Origin: Runella zeae DSM 19591
GTDB taxonomy: Bacteria > Bacteroidota > Bacteroidia > Cytophagales > Spirosomataceae
Assembly: GCF_000423565.1 (NCBI RefSeq)
Contig: NZ_AUIF01000033.1
Location: 78,679 to 142,678, forward strand
DNA length: 64,000 bases
Direction of reading: 5' to 3'
In this document: piece by piece, positions 37,283 through 46,044 of the stretch
Position numbering within the stretch: position 1 is the stretch's first letter
Layout of the letters: every line of letters starts with the position of its first letter
The notes under the pieces: generated by a model
What the model was told of the DNA's origin: nothing
Seen by the model: only the letters and a program-made list of their open reading frames with translations
Database searches by the model: none
Program-made: the position numbers and the translations under genes

Positions 37283-38881
37283 TTAATACCCGGTTCCGAT
37301 TTTCCCCAACCAAAATGTTTTTTCAACAGGCTGTGCTGATTGGATTTTTCCAGCAATGCCGTATTGCCAGGCCACTACGGTTATTTTTAGGGGAGATTTG
37401 GCTTTAGGAGGAAGTTTGGTGAAAAATAATTGATGTCCCAACACGTAAGCAGGGCCTTCTTTTACGTAGAAGTGAACGGGTAAGTTCGATGAACTTTTGG
37501 CCCGTAAATCAATGGATTTGACTTTGGTAGTTTGATTTGAGATTTGTTCAAAATCAATTTTTTGGCTGATTCCCTCGGTATTTTTAATGGGAAATTTGAG
37601 TTCAACTTGTTGAACAACTGATTTGAAACGCTCGTCTCCTTCATTGTGCGCCAGAAGCCAAATGGCATTACTTCGTTTAGGGTTGCTAAACCCCATTCGG
37701 TAGAAACTTAGCCTAAAAGTTGTATCATTTATTTTTTGGACTGGCCCACAAATACGGTCAATTGCCAACAATGATGCCGCGTGTTGAGAAGTAGGTTTTA
37801 TTTTAGAAGTATCTGTAAAAAAAGGTTTTAAGTAAAAGGTGATTCCATCGTTTGCGGGTTTGAATGTAAGGCTGAATTGCCCATGAGATTTAGACGGTTT
37901 TAGGGTATCGGCGTTTTGGATAAACCCTAAATATTGATTTCTCTTCCCCCGTGAATGAGCATAATAGGCTTCGGTAGCTCGCGCCATTTCTCCATCAAAA
38001 CACCACGACGCCACGCTTTTATCGCCACTAAATTGAGAATACGGAGCAGGGGGGGTGGTTGGCGGGGAATTGGGTTGCCAGCGGTCGATAAGCCACCCTT
38101 GCTGTGGGTCAATAAAACGAAGCCCGTCGTTGGAAAGGCGATAGTTGGCAGCTTTTTTGATAAAAAATGCGATGTAGTCAACCATCCGTTGGTTATAGTC
38201 AAAGTGACCGTGACCTGCATCTGCAAAAAAGGTAATGGGGGTTTTGGGGTGTGTTTTTACGTAATTAAAACCAGGCTGAATACGGTCTTCCCACCATTCT
38301 ACTTCGCTCATAATAAACAAACCTGGGATTCCTTCCACCGTACGAGTGCCCCAATCAGGGTTTGGTTTGCCGCTGCCTGTGAGGTGAGTGAGGGGGGAAT
38401 CGCCTTTTATGGATACTATCGCCAAGGTTCGGGTGGGATTCCAAGCGCCAAAATTCCAAGGGAAAGAAGCATGGGCCGAATGCCCAATCGGCACAACGGG
38501 AGCCGTTGCTATTTCTTGATAACCAGAGACTTCGGCCAATTGCTTCATCATGCTTTCAAAACCTTCGCCCGCTCCTTTATTGAAGTCAAAAACCATGTCT
38601 AAGCCTGGCGTTACCCAAATCGTAGCAAAGCCAATTTCGCTCATCGTCTGTCTGAATTTAGCGTTTTCTAATATTCCTTCCTCTATCATGTTGTGCATTC
38701 CCCACACTACGCCCTTTACTTTTTTGCAATTTTCAGGAATCCAGAGAAAAGCGGTGGGGTTATCGTTTATCTCAGGATGTTTGTACCCATCCACTTTCAC
38801 CGACCATTGCCAAACTTGGGCGTAAAGGGTCGTTTTTAATAAAAGTGTGATAAGATATAGGGAGATGATTCGCATATACAT
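37283..38881 (-). CDS. Secreted alpha/beta-hydrolase-like protein with C-terminal domain
   Basis: The ATG at 38881 (or 38875) starts the signal peptide (MYMRIISLYLITLLLKTTLYAQ); the longer frame to 38926 lacks support. About 532 residues. The first 260 resemble alpha/beta-hydrolase esterases: VWGMHNMIEEG, then the nucleophile elbow GHSAHASFPW (Ser in GHSAH), and a possible acid/His near ADAGHGHFDY. The second half is beta-rich with no family I recognise (TFKPANDGITFYLKPFF, RLSFYRMGFSN). Family context suggests a carbohydrate or feruloyl esterase type activity, but the catalytic set should be viewed as tentative. It stands between unrelated genes. Confidence 0.6.
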   Translation of the reverse strand: MYMRIISLYLITLLLKTTLYAQVWQWSVKVDGYKHPEINDNPTAFLWIPENCKKVKGVVWGMHNMIEEGILENAKFRQTMSEIGFATIWVTPGLDMVFDFNKGAGEGFESMMKQLAEVSGYQEIATAPVVPIGHSAHASFPWNFGAWNPTRTLAIVSIKGDSPLTHLTGSGKPNPDWGTRTVEGIPGLFIMSEVEWWEDRIQPGFNYVKTHPKTPITFFADAGHGHFDYNQRMVDYIAFFIKKAANYRLSNDGLRFIDPQQGWLIDRWQPNSPPTTPPAPYSQFSGDKSVASWCFDGEMARATEAYYAHSRGKRNQYLGFIQNADTLKPSKSHGQFSLTFKPANDGITFYLKPFFTDTSKIKPTSQHAASLLAIDRICGPVQKINDTTFRLSFYRMGFSNPKRSNAIWLLAHNEGDERFKSVVQQVELKFPIKNTEGISQKIDFEQISNQTTKVKSIDLRAKSSSNLPVHFYVKEGPAYVLGHQLFFTKLPPKAKSPLKITVVAWQYGIAGKIQSAQPVEKTFWLGKIGTGY

Positions 38882-38905
38882 ATTTACTTTAGCAGAGAAA
38901 TCGGT

Positions 38906-38913
38906 TATATTTG
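38906..38913 (+). promoter_or_regulatory. -7 promoter box (TATATTTG) of the HNH module
   Basis: Exact TAnnTTTG match 18 bases before the ATG at 38931, with TTTA about 20 bases upstream. The short leader makes this a good candidate. It is divergent from the hydrolase gene. Confidence 0.5.
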
Positions 38914-38930
38914 TTAAAAAAAGCACTACA

Positions 38931-39170
38931 ATGACGGTTCAAACCCTTTATGATGATGTGGCTAATTTTATTGCCAACATGAATCCTACTAAAATCCTTG
39001 AACTAAAAGCACCCCTTGAAGCTCAAGAGCGTGTACAGGCCTTGATTGAAAAGGAAAAAGAGTCAGCATTGACAGCTACAGAAAAAGATGAACTTGACCA
39101 TTTTCTTGTTTTGGAACGATTGATAAGGCTTGCTAAAGCACACGCACGCCAGCGCTTGAGTGGTGTATGA
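38931..39170 (+). CDS. Small helical protein preceding an HNH endonuclease
   Basis: 79 residues from the ATG at 38931 (an upstream in-frame start at 38847 overlaps the divergent gene). All-helical, charged sequence: TVQTLYDDVANFIANM, ILELKAPLEAQERVQALIEKEK, then DELDHFLVLERLIRLAKAHARQRL. No known enzymatic motif. Its TGA stop overlaps the ATG of the HNH gene (ATGA at 39167-39170), so the two are translationally coupled. Such small-protein/HNH pairs occur scattered in bacterial genomes; a toxin-antitoxin or mobility role is only a guess. Confidence 0.65.
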   Translation: MTVQTLYDDVANFIANMNPTKILELKAPLEAQERVQALIEKEKESALTATEKDELDHFLVLERLIRLAKAHARQRLSGV

Positions 39171-39586
39171 GTCAGAAAATACCTCGTGCTATCCGAAATA
39201 AAATTATTGAACGAGCTGAGCATCGTTGTGAGTACTGCCGTATTCCTGATACGGATTCATATTATGGATTCCAAGTTGACCATATCATCAGCCGTAAACA
39301 TGGAGGCGAAGATAAACTTGATAATTTTGCCTATGCTTGTCCTGACTGCAATCGCTATAAAGGTTCCGATTTGGGAACATATCTTGGAAAAAATTTTGAC
39401 TTTGTAAGATTTTTTCACCCTCGAATTGACGATTGGTCTTATCATTTTGAATTACAAACATCGGGATTAATCATTGGCAAAACTGATATTGGCAATGCCA
39501 CTCTCAAAATTTTTGCTATCAATCACCCAGACAGAATCATAGAACGTAAAGTGCTGTTTCAATTAGGATTAATGGATTTTTTGTGA
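39167..39586 (+). CDS. HNH endonuclease
   Basis: 139 residues. Zinc pairs CEYC (21-24) and CPDC (58-61) frame the HNH core: VDHI with catalytic H39, HGG, DKLDNFAYAC and N62 with K65 of CNRYKG. This is the classical HNH/ZnF layout of the HNH_endonuc family. A C-terminal part (FFHPRIDDWSYHFE, IAINHP-like FAINHPDRII) is found in stand-alone members associated with small helical partner proteins. DNA cleavage is likely from the motif; the biological role is open. Overlaps the upstream gene by four bases. Confidence 0.85.
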   Translation: MSQKIPRAIRNKIIERAEHRCEYCRIPDTDSYYGFQVDHIISRKHGGEDKLDNFAYACPDCNRYKGSDLGTYLGKNFDFVRFFHPRIDDWSYHFELQTSGLIIGKTDIGNATLKIFAINHPDRIIERKVLFQLGLMDFL

Positions 39587-39629
39587 TATTACAGGCGCTT
39601 TATTCCCACATAAGCAATCACCTGAAAAT

Positions 39630-42017
39630 CTACTTTTCCACGTCAATTGTTACCTTACCATCTTTCCATGCAGGTGCTATTGTTTTGTCGTTGATAATCA
39701 CTGCGTTTGGTTTTTCGGTAGCTCGCAATGAAATGCGCATTAGCGGCTGGCCATCTACTTGTATGTTGACTTCTTTTCCCTCATAATTTGCATTCAGAAA
39801 AACCTTAGAAAGGGAATGCAAAAACGTTTTCCCGTCTTTGCGCAAATAACTTCCATTGCTGACAAAAAAAGAGGTCAGATTATCAGGATTGGAACGGTCG
39901 GCTTTTTCGGGGAAAGTCACGGCGGTTAAATAGGCGTCGGTTTCCCAACCATTGATGACTGCATTGGCGTTGCGGTGCATAAGGCGGCCATCAGCGAGCA
40001 AATTGAGATAAACTTCCGTTATCGTTCCGTTTTGGGTAATCCGTACTCCCTGCCAGTTGTCTCCGCTTATTTTTTCGATTACGGGCAAATTGGTACGCCC
40101 TGCGGCTCCATTAGCGCCTGATGAACCAACAAAAGTTTCGACAGCTTTATTGGTGTTATCCAACAATAGAATAGCGTTCCAAAACTTTGTTTGTCGTGAG
40201 TTTTCAGCGGGTGAAATGGCATAGTAAGGGATTTTCGTTTTGACGTCACGGTCTTTGATTCCCCATCGTTCTTCCAACTTCATTTTTTCGGGAAAATCGT
40301 GCGGATACCCCAATGGCAATGTTTCAGGATAAAGCGGCCGAAACAAAATTGATGCCTCTCCTTGGCTAATTTCGAGGTCGGGGCCTTTTTTCTTGGCTTC
40401 GTTTTGGTAATGTAACAAAAACTCAAACTTGCCCGCTTCGTACGTTTTTACATCATCCAAGACCAAAATTACTTTGTCAAGCCACAAAAAATGACGGTAA
40501 TTCCGCAAAAAATAGCGGGAAGTCGGCCCTGTTGCATCAGCCATGAGGTATTTGAGTGAGCTACCATTAATCAAATGATGCAGACTACCTGACGTTTTTA
40601 CGGCATGATATTGGTCTTGCGGGTCTTGCGCTTTGCCATTGAACAACATAACGTTGTGAGCTTCACTCCGTACAAAATATGAACTGTACTCAGGTAAACC
40701 GTAGCTGACATCACCGCCGTCGATGAGTAAATACTGGCCGTTGTGGTACAACACAAACGAACCTGCATCGGCGTGCGCATGATTCCAAGTATAACCCGAT
40801 TTTACCCCCAACATCGTCGCATCTTTCTCCCAAGACGAGCGCAACATTCCCCAGCCCATATCTTTGTAAATAGCCGCCGTGGGAAGAGGGTTAGAAAGAG
40901 TCGAGTTTTGAATGCCGAGTGTAGAATTTGTATTCCTTTTTCCTAATTCATCATTCTTAATTCGTAATTCTATTGGGTGGTACAACAGCCCCAACGGAGT
41001 AGCAAGATTCATGTCTTCTCGCCCTTCGCTGTTGCCTATTTGTTGTAAATACCAATAATAATGAGGATTCCCCATTCCCATCGCCAACATCAATTTGGTG
41101 GGACGTTCTCCGTTGGCATAGTCGTTTGAATCACCAAAATTCAGCGACATCATTCGGTGCTTTGACGTGGGATAGGAGGCATGGATAAACCAATCGACTG
41201 TCTTTTTGAGGGTTTCATCATAAGGCATTGATGCCTTTCCAAAAAGGTTGGTCCAAGCCAAACGAAACGTAAGGTATTCTGAAACCGCAAAGTTGGCATA
41301 ACTCACACTTTCGTAAAAGCCTCCATTGGCATCGAAGTTGGAGGGCTTATTTTCCAACACACTTCCCTGAAACGCAAACCATTCTTTGGACGCTCGCATT
41401 ATTTCCTCAGCCCAGGTTTTGGCTTGGGGCTCTTCGTTCAGTACTGCCATGGAAGCTATCCCTGCTTGGAATACCACCGCCGACCACCAATTATGCCCCA
41501 TCGAGTTGAGGGTATGAATGCGGCTATCTTCTGATATCCAATCTTTTATGGCAGGTTCAATTCCCAGTTTGATAATTTTATTAGCGATTTCTTTGCGTTC
41601 GGAAGGAGTGAGGTAATTGTAAATGCCGTCGAAAGCAATAGCTGTTTGAAAACAGCCACGGGCAGTTCCAAGGCCTGAGTTCCACCGTGGAGTGCGGTCG
41701 TCCATGCCGTCCCACTGAGGACGATTTACCCAGTCGAGCAGCAAAAGCTTGGCACGTTCGGCGTATTTGGTGTCGCCTGTCATGCAATAAACCAAAGTCA
41801 GGTTTTCCAAATTCCCCCCTTTTCCGTCGAGGGATTTTTCGGTGCGTTGCAGCATATTTTGCCAAGCTTTGGCCAATAAAGTATCGGTTTGGAGGCGTTC
41901 TTTGGTAATCTTGACGCGCTCAGGGGTATAAAAAAGATAAGGGTGTGCCTTTTTTGATTGGCCAAAAGTTGTAAAACAGAATAAGTTGAAAAACCAGAAA
42001 ATGATATGTTTTTTCAT
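39630..42017 (-). CDS. Heparinase II/III-like polysaccharide lyase, secreted
   Basis: 795 residues with signal peptide (MKKHIIFWFFNLFCFTTFGQ). The first half is an (alpha/alpha) barrel (LTLVYCMTGDTKYAERAK, LNSMGHNWWSAVVFQAG). The second is the Hepar_II_III beta-sheet domain, with HAHADAGSF and SEAHNVMLFNGK, where His and Tyr act in catalysis in the family. Such lyases cleave uronic-acid-containing polymers by beta-elimination, giving the unsaturated ends used by GH88 enzymes, one of which is in the same PUL. Between barrel and sheet, about 28 residues (IELRIKNDELGKRN... to SNP) look like a translated repeat insertion. It is the last gene of the leftward PUL. Confidence 0.85.
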   Translation of the reverse strand: MKKHIIFWFFNLFCFTTFGQSKKAHPYLFYTPERVKITKERLQTDTLLAKAWQNMLQRTEKSLDGKGGNLENLTLVYCMTGDTKYAERAKLLLLDWVNRPQWDGMDDRTPRWNSGLGTARGCFQTAIAFDGIYNYLTPSERKEIANKIIKLGIEPAIKDWISEDSRIHTLNSMGHNWWSAVVFQAGIASMAVLNEEPQAKTWAEEIMRASKEWFAFQGSVLENKPSNFDANGGFYESVSYANFAVSEYLTFRLAWTNLFGKASMPYDETLKKTVDWFIHASYPTSKHRMMSLNFGDSNDYANGERPTKLMLAMGMGNPHYYWYLQQIGNSEGREDMNLATPLGLLYHPIELRIKNDELGKRNTNSTLGIQNSTLSNPLPTAAIYKDMGWGMLRSSWEKDATMLGVKSGYTWNHAHADAGSFVLYHNGQYLLIDGGDVSYGLPEYSSYFVRSEAHNVMLFNGKAQDPQDQYHAVKTSGSLHHLINGSSLKYLMADATGPTSRYFLRNYRHFLWLDKVILVLDDVKTYEAGKFEFLLHYQNEAKKKGPDLEISQGEASILFRPLYPETLPLGYPHDFPEKMKLEERWGIKDRDVKTKIPYYAISPAENSRQTKFWNAILLLDNTNKAVETFVGSSGANGAAGRTNLPVIEKISGDNWQGVRITQNGTITEVYLNLLADGRLMHRNANAVINGWETDAYLTAVTFPEKADRSNPDNLTSFFVSNGSYLRKDGKTFLHSLSKVFLNANYEGKEVNIQVDGQPLMRISLRATEKPNAVIINDKTIAPAWKDGKVTIDVEK
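40889..40975. repeat. Repeat-like insertion inside the heparinase-like gene
   Basis: The bases here (minus strand: AATTACGAATTAAGAATGAT and onward to ACACTCGGCATTCAAAACTC) have the simple AATTACGAATT / CATTCAAAACTC wording of intergenic repeats in this phylum. The frame stays open, adding a stretch with low-complexity N, T, S, L and R/K residues between conserved parts of the lyase. Confidence 0.45.
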
Positions 42018-42074
42018 GTAAACGGAGTGGTTATTTCTTGATTTTATTGCGGGATATTGCCAGCTTCAAGGAAT

Positions 42075-42953
42075 CTAAAAGTGTTGGAATTGATTTTTGG
42101 GTAAAAGCTCGTTGCTAACAGCCCCCATTAAAGCAGCGTATTCGTTGAGTGCCGACTGACGCAGCGCTACTTGGTTCATTAGGCGCGTCTTGATTGCTGG
42201 GAAGAATAACTCAGAGGACTGGGCAATGTTTCCCCCAAAAACAATCACGTCGGGTTGGTAAAGAGCCACAAATTCTTCCATTATTATACTCAGATTTTGG
42301 GCAAATTCATCAAATGTTTGTCGAGCGGCGGGATTGGTCTCGTAGGTATCCACCAGTTCTTTCACGCCCGTAATGGAATGCTGCGTGAGCTGAAAGTAAC
42401 GTTTTATAAACCAACGAGTTGAGATGTAGTCTTCGGCTACGCCTTCGTGCAGTGGGTGGTTGATGCCAAGTGCTAAATCGTAAGCCTTTCTGTTTTCAAA
42501 TAATGACGTACCTAAGCCCGTCCCGAGGGTGATTCCTAATCCTTTCGCAAAACCTTTCCCTGCGCCAAATACCATTTCGCCTGCTAAAAATGCTTCCGCA
42601 TCATTACTGAAACAGATTTGAGTAGGCGAAATGGTGAGGCGTGCTGCTAATGCCCGACGAATGTCAAGGCCGTAGAGACGGTCGTATTTATTGACGTTTT
42701 TCATCCAACAAATACCGTTTTCGTAGTCAAATGGCCCTGGCATGGCAATCCCAATTTGACATTCCGAAAGGTTGTCGGATTGAATAGTTTGCCGAACTGT
42801 CGTTGCCCATGTCGTCAATATTTCGTCAGCGGAAGCATGCGAATCAACGGGCATACGTCGTAGTGATGACTCATTGATTGTTCCTGAGACAAGATTAACA
42901 ACCGCCGCTGTAATGTGTGAACCACCTATATCTACACCTATGTACGTTTTCAT
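42075..42953 (-). CDS. ROK-family sugar kinase without the zinc motif
   Basis: The ATG at 42953 is preferred over GTG at 42974; 292 residues. Phosphate-1 ATP site GVDIGGSHITAAVV at the N-terminus, IGIAMPGPFDYENGI, the catalytic FSNDAEAFLAGE (Asp of SNDA) and LGTGLGTSLFENRKA. The second ROK signature, CxCGxxGCxE, is not present; instead the sequence runs HPLHEGVAEDYISTRW. Family members without zinc exist in Bacteroidota. It most likely phosphorylates a hexose released by GH97, GH10 or other PUL enzymes; it is cytoplasmic. A degenerate repeat lies upstream. Confidence 0.8.
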   Translation of the reverse strand: MKTYIGVDIGGSHITAAVVNLVSGTINESSLRRMPVDSHASADEILTTWATTVRQTIQSDNLSECQIGIAMPGPFDYENGICWMKNVNKYDRLYGLDIRRALAARLTISPTQICFSNDAEAFLAGEMVFGAGKGFAKGLGITLGTGLGTSLFENRKAYDLALGINHPLHEGVAEDYISTRWFIKRYFQLTQHSITGVKELVDTYETNPAARQTFDEFAQNLSIIMEEFVALYQPDVIVFGGNIAQSSELFFPAIKTRLMNQVALRQSALNEYAALMGAVSNELLPKNQFQHF

Positions 42954-42968
42954 TTGAATTTGATTTGA

Positions 42969-43050
42969 AGACACAGAGTTACTCAGAGTTCGACACGGAG
43001 TTTCACTAAGCGGTGCTACTCTGTGAAAAACTTTGTGTTACTCCGTGTCT
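42969..43050. repeat. Degenerate inverted/direct repeat in the ROK-GH97 spacer
   Basis: AGACACAGAG (42969-42978) is nearly mirrored by CTCCGTGTCT (43041-43050), and GACACAGAGTTACTC recurs as GACACGGAGTTTCAC nearby. The spacer therefore consists of several imperfect copies of an ACACGGAGT-type unit, possibly a hairpin terminator or a genome repeat family. Confidence 0.5.
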
Positions 43051-43053
43051 ATT

Positions 43054-44973
43054 TTACATTTCTTTCAACCAAATGGCCTGCCCTCCCGAGGCTTTAAGAT
43101 TCACTTTCAACACACTTTTAGCATCTATTTCCTGTGTTTGAATGCCTACTTTGGTTTTGGTGGTTACAGTGTCATCATCTGAGTAAATTTTGGCTTGGTA
43201 TTTTTTCCCTTTTGGCAAGAAATCGAATTTTACCTCCAAGCTACGGGCGTCATTGTTGGTCATCGTACCAATAAACCAGTCGTTGCCACTTCGGCGAGCA
43301 GTGGTGATGTATTGACCGATTTCGCCCTGAAGTACCCGCGTTTCGTCCCAAGAAGTAGGGATTTGTTTCCAAAATTCTAGCTCTGGTTCGCCTTCATATA
43401 AAGCAGGTTTGTCGTACCAAAACAAGGTTTGTAAAGGACTGTAATAAACGGCTGCCATGGCCAACTGATGCGCATGGGTGGTTTTGATTCGTTTATCGAA
43501 GTAGCAAACGGTATAATCGGCTGCTCCACCGATATAGCGCGTAAATGGCAGTGTGACGTTGTGGGTAGCATCGGGCATTTCTTCATTCCCACGGATTCCT
43601 TCGGCCGTCATTAAGTTAGGAAAAGTACGCATCTCACCCGTTGGTCGCCAATCGTCGTGGACATTGACCATGAGTTGATTTTCGGCGCATTTTTTAATCA
43701 TTTCTTCCACCCATACCGTCCAGCGATGACTCCCGACTTGCACAAATCCGTATTTTACCCCTTTGATACCCCATTTGTGAAAAAGAGGAAAAATCTCATC
43801 CGCCTGTTTAACAAGCGCCTGTTTGTTGACGTACAACCAAACTCCCACACCCCGTTCTTTTCCGTACTGCACCACGGCAGGCATGTCAATGGGAGCCTTT
43901 ACTTGCGTAGCGTCCGAATCCCAAGTGAGGGCAGGGCCGTACCATTTCCAATCAAACAAAATGTATTGTAAACCACGTTGTTGGGCAAAATCAATGGCGG
44001 TTTTAGCACCTTCGGTGGTCAGGGTCATTTCGCGGATGATTTTTCCAGGTTTTACCCATGACCAATCTCCCCAGCCCTTGCTTTTATCGGTAGAAACGGG
44101 AGGATTAAGGTTGAGCAAAATATCGTTGTTTTCAATCAATTTTCCTGGCGTTTCGGCAATCATAACTACGCGCCAAGGAGTGCCAAAATAGGTAATAGCA
44201 TCTACTTTGTCGTCGAGCGAAACCAGTATCGAATTAGGTTTGGAGGGATGGAGTTTAAATTTACCGCGTGAGTAATCGGTCATAGCAGCTTCGGCCAAAC
44301 AAGCATACAAGCCATTTGAAAGTTTTAGGGTCAAAGGCCGTTCGCAATCGTCCACCCAGTTTTGAAGCGGGAGAGGGGCATATTTGCCCTGCGCCCATTG
44401 GGTATAATAGGCTAAACTGCCTTCTGGTAGAGCAAACTCCGTATTTTCGGCGGTAATTTGATAATAACTTCCTTTGGGATTTTCAGGGAAGAAATATCGA
44501 ATAGCAATCCCTTCATTGTAAGCCCTTACCTGAATTTGCATTTTGTAATCGGCATTACTGGCCTTTTGAAACGATAAGGTCGCCGCCTCAAAATGATCCT
44601 TAACGACAGAACGCTCACCGTAAAGTGGTTTCCAAGTGGTATCTTGTTTGGAGGTTTCTGTTTTGATAAAGGTAAGGTCTTCACACCAATACTGAGTTTT
44701 GTCCACCTTCAAGGCCATCGCCAATTCTGAAAGGTGGTTGTCGAGCTGGATGTCTAAGGCAGACTCTGAAATCACAGGGGTATTTTTGTAGGATACTGTA
44801 TAAAAAATACTTCGCCGTCCGTCACTCGCTTGTTTTTGATATACTTGGCAGCTTAGATTCTTATCGGGCGACTGAATGATGGTGCGGGTGTTTTCTAACA
44901 CGCCCGTTTGCCCCCACACCAACTGGTTGAGCAGTAGGGTTAAGAAAAGGAGGAGAGTTGATTTTTGAGCCAT
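43054..44973 (-). CDS. GH97 family glycoside hydrolase
   Basis: 639 residues with signal peptide (MAQKSTLLLFLTLLLNQLVWGQ). The GH97 order is visible: beta-sandwich N-terminal domain, linker WSWVKPG (about 297), TIM barrel with YILFDWKWYGPALTW, VGVWLYVNKQ, GVKYGFVQVGSHRW, then MVNVHDDWRPTGEMRTFPNLMTAEGIRGNEE, GGAADYTVCYF, and a C-terminal beta domain. Family knowledge: GH97 contains inverting alpha-glucosidases (SusB) and retaining alpha-galactosidases whose nucleophile is an Asp on the barrel strand occupied here by G in KYGF. By this criterion the inverting type is more likely, though I infer this from memory of the alignment. Substrate is probably an alpha-linked hexoside. Confidence 0.88.
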   Translation of the reverse strand: MAQKSTLLLFLTLLLNQLVWGQTGVLENTRTIIQSPDKNLSCQVYQKQASDGRRSIFYTVSYKNTPVISESALDIQLDNHLSELAMALKVDKTQYWCEDLTFIKTETSKQDTTWKPLYGERSVVKDHFEAATLSFQKASNADYKMQIQVRAYNEGIAIRYFFPENPKGSYYQITAENTEFALPEGSLAYYTQWAQGKYAPLPLQNWVDDCERPLTLKLSNGLYACLAEAAMTDYSRGKFKLHPSKPNSILVSLDDKVDAITYFGTPWRVVMIAETPGKLIENNDILLNLNPPVSTDKSKGWGDWSWVKPGKIIREMTLTTEGAKTAIDFAQQRGLQYILFDWKWYGPALTWDSDATQVKAPIDMPAVVQYGKERGVGVWLYVNKQALVKQADEIFPLFHKWGIKGVKYGFVQVGSHRWTVWVEEMIKKCAENQLMVNVHDDWRPTGEMRTFPNLMTAEGIRGNEEMPDATHNVTLPFTRYIGGAADYTVCYFDKRIKTTHAHQLAMAAVYYSPLQTLFWYDKPALYEGEPELEFWKQIPTSWDETRVLQGEIGQYITTARRSGNDWFIGTMTNNDARSLEVKFDFLPKGKKYQAKIYSDDDTVTTKTKVGIQTQEIDAKSVLKVNLKASGGQAIWLKEM

Positions 44974-44999
44974 GTTTTTTAAAGTTTTTGGTTTAACCT

Positions 45000-45022
45000 T
45001 TCCAAGGTTTTAAACCTTGGAA
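45000..45022. repeat. Near-perfect palindrome at the end of the LacI gene
   Basis: TTCCAAGGTTT (45000-45010) and AAACCTTGGAA (45012-45022) are perfect inverted repeats with one central base, overlapping the LacI stop codon. It may terminate the LacI transcript or be a genome repeat. Confidence 0.5.
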
Positions 45023-46044
45023 GGGGACTGTTTTTGAGAGGATAATCGTTTGATGAGGGTTGCGGGTAGGATGTATTTTTGGGGTAAATAATCTTCGGCT
45101 CGATGATTCATGTGGTTCAGTAGCGTCAAAATGAGCTGTTGGGCCATTTCATGAACGGGCTGGGCAATGGCCGAAATAGTGGGTTGGTGAATTCGGAACA
45201 AGTCATTGTCATCAAACACGACAATGCCAAACTCGCTACCGATGTTGATTTTTAAACGACTCAATACTTCAATGCCGCTGATGGCCAAATAATTGGTAGC
45301 AAAAAACAGCGCATCCAACTGAGGATGTTTTCGTAAAAACTGCTCAATTTCATTGGTAATATCCGTCGTTTTGGCCGTCAGATAATCGAACTTAATCATG
45401 AGGGTATCTTTGCGGTGTTCAAAAACGGAGCGTTGATAGCCAAGCAATCGGTCAATCATCTGAGCTTGGGCGGAGTCCAAGGTGACTAAGCCAATGTTAT
45501 GATAACCTTGAGCAAAAAGAAAATCAACAGCTTTGTAGGCACTTTCAAAATTATTCATCCCGACGTAGCTGGCTTCTACATCTTTGCACTGGCGGTCAAA
45601 AAGAACAACGGGCAAATTGCTTTGCATCAAGTCACGGATGTCGTCTTCGATGCTTTCGGTGGGCGTGATAATGTAGCCGTCAACGTTTCTTTCCCGAAAA
45701 GTTGTTATCAACTCTTTGGCTTTTTTCGGACTATTTTTGGTGCTGCTGTAAATGATTTTATAGCCGTTTTCGTAGGCAATGTTTTCAATGCTCCCCGCAA
45801 TACTCGAAAAAAACGTATCGGCAATATCCTCTACCATTAGACCGATGACGTTGGTTTTGCCCGTGCGTAAACTTTTGGCTAAATGATTGGGCTTAAAGTT
45901 CGTTTTCTCCACAAAATCCAGCACTTTCTGGGTCAACTCCTCGCTGATTCGTTTCTCTTTGGCTTTGCCATTGAGAATGTACGAAACCGTAGCGGTTGAG
46001 ATTTGCAGTGTTTCGGCTATGGCTTTGATAGAGAGCTTTTTCAT
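45010..46044 (-). CDS. LacI-family transcriptional regulator
   Basis: 344 residues. The helix-turn-helix and hinge are at 1-60 (KAIAETLQISTATVSYILNGK, then KPNHLAKSLRTGKTNVIGL). The periplasmic-binding-like core follows (DIADTFFSSIAGSIENIAYENGYKI, VDGYIITPTES, VVLFDRQ, and a terminal ISAIAQPVHEMAQQ). Its start overlaps the GH88 stop by four bases, so it is inside the operon. LacI regulators in such PULs usually respond to a released sugar. The sequence does not show which operator it binds; the inverted repeat at 58792-58828 is one candidate. Confidence 0.9.
   Translation of the reverse strand: MKKLSIKAIAETLQISTATVSYILNGKAKEKRISEELTQKVLDFVEKTNFKPNHLAKSLRTGKTNVIGLMVEDIADTFFSSIAGSIENIAYENGYKIIYSSTKNSPKKAKELITTFRERNVDGYIITPTESIEDDIRDLMQSNLPVVLFDRQCKDVEASYVGMNNFESAYKAVDFLFAQGYHNIGLVTLDSAQAQMIDRLLGYQRSVFEHRKDTLMIKFDYLTAKTTDITNEIEQFLRKHPQLDALFFATNYLAISGIEVLSRLKINIGSEFGIVVFDDNDLFRIHQPTISAIAQPVHEMAQQLILTLLNHMNHRAEDYLPQKYILPATLIKRLSSQKQSPSKV

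Noticed and set aside
38847..38930. N-terminal extension of the small protein before the HNH gene
   Set aside because: It overlaps the divergent hydrolase gene and the promoter box at 38906; ATG 38931 is better.
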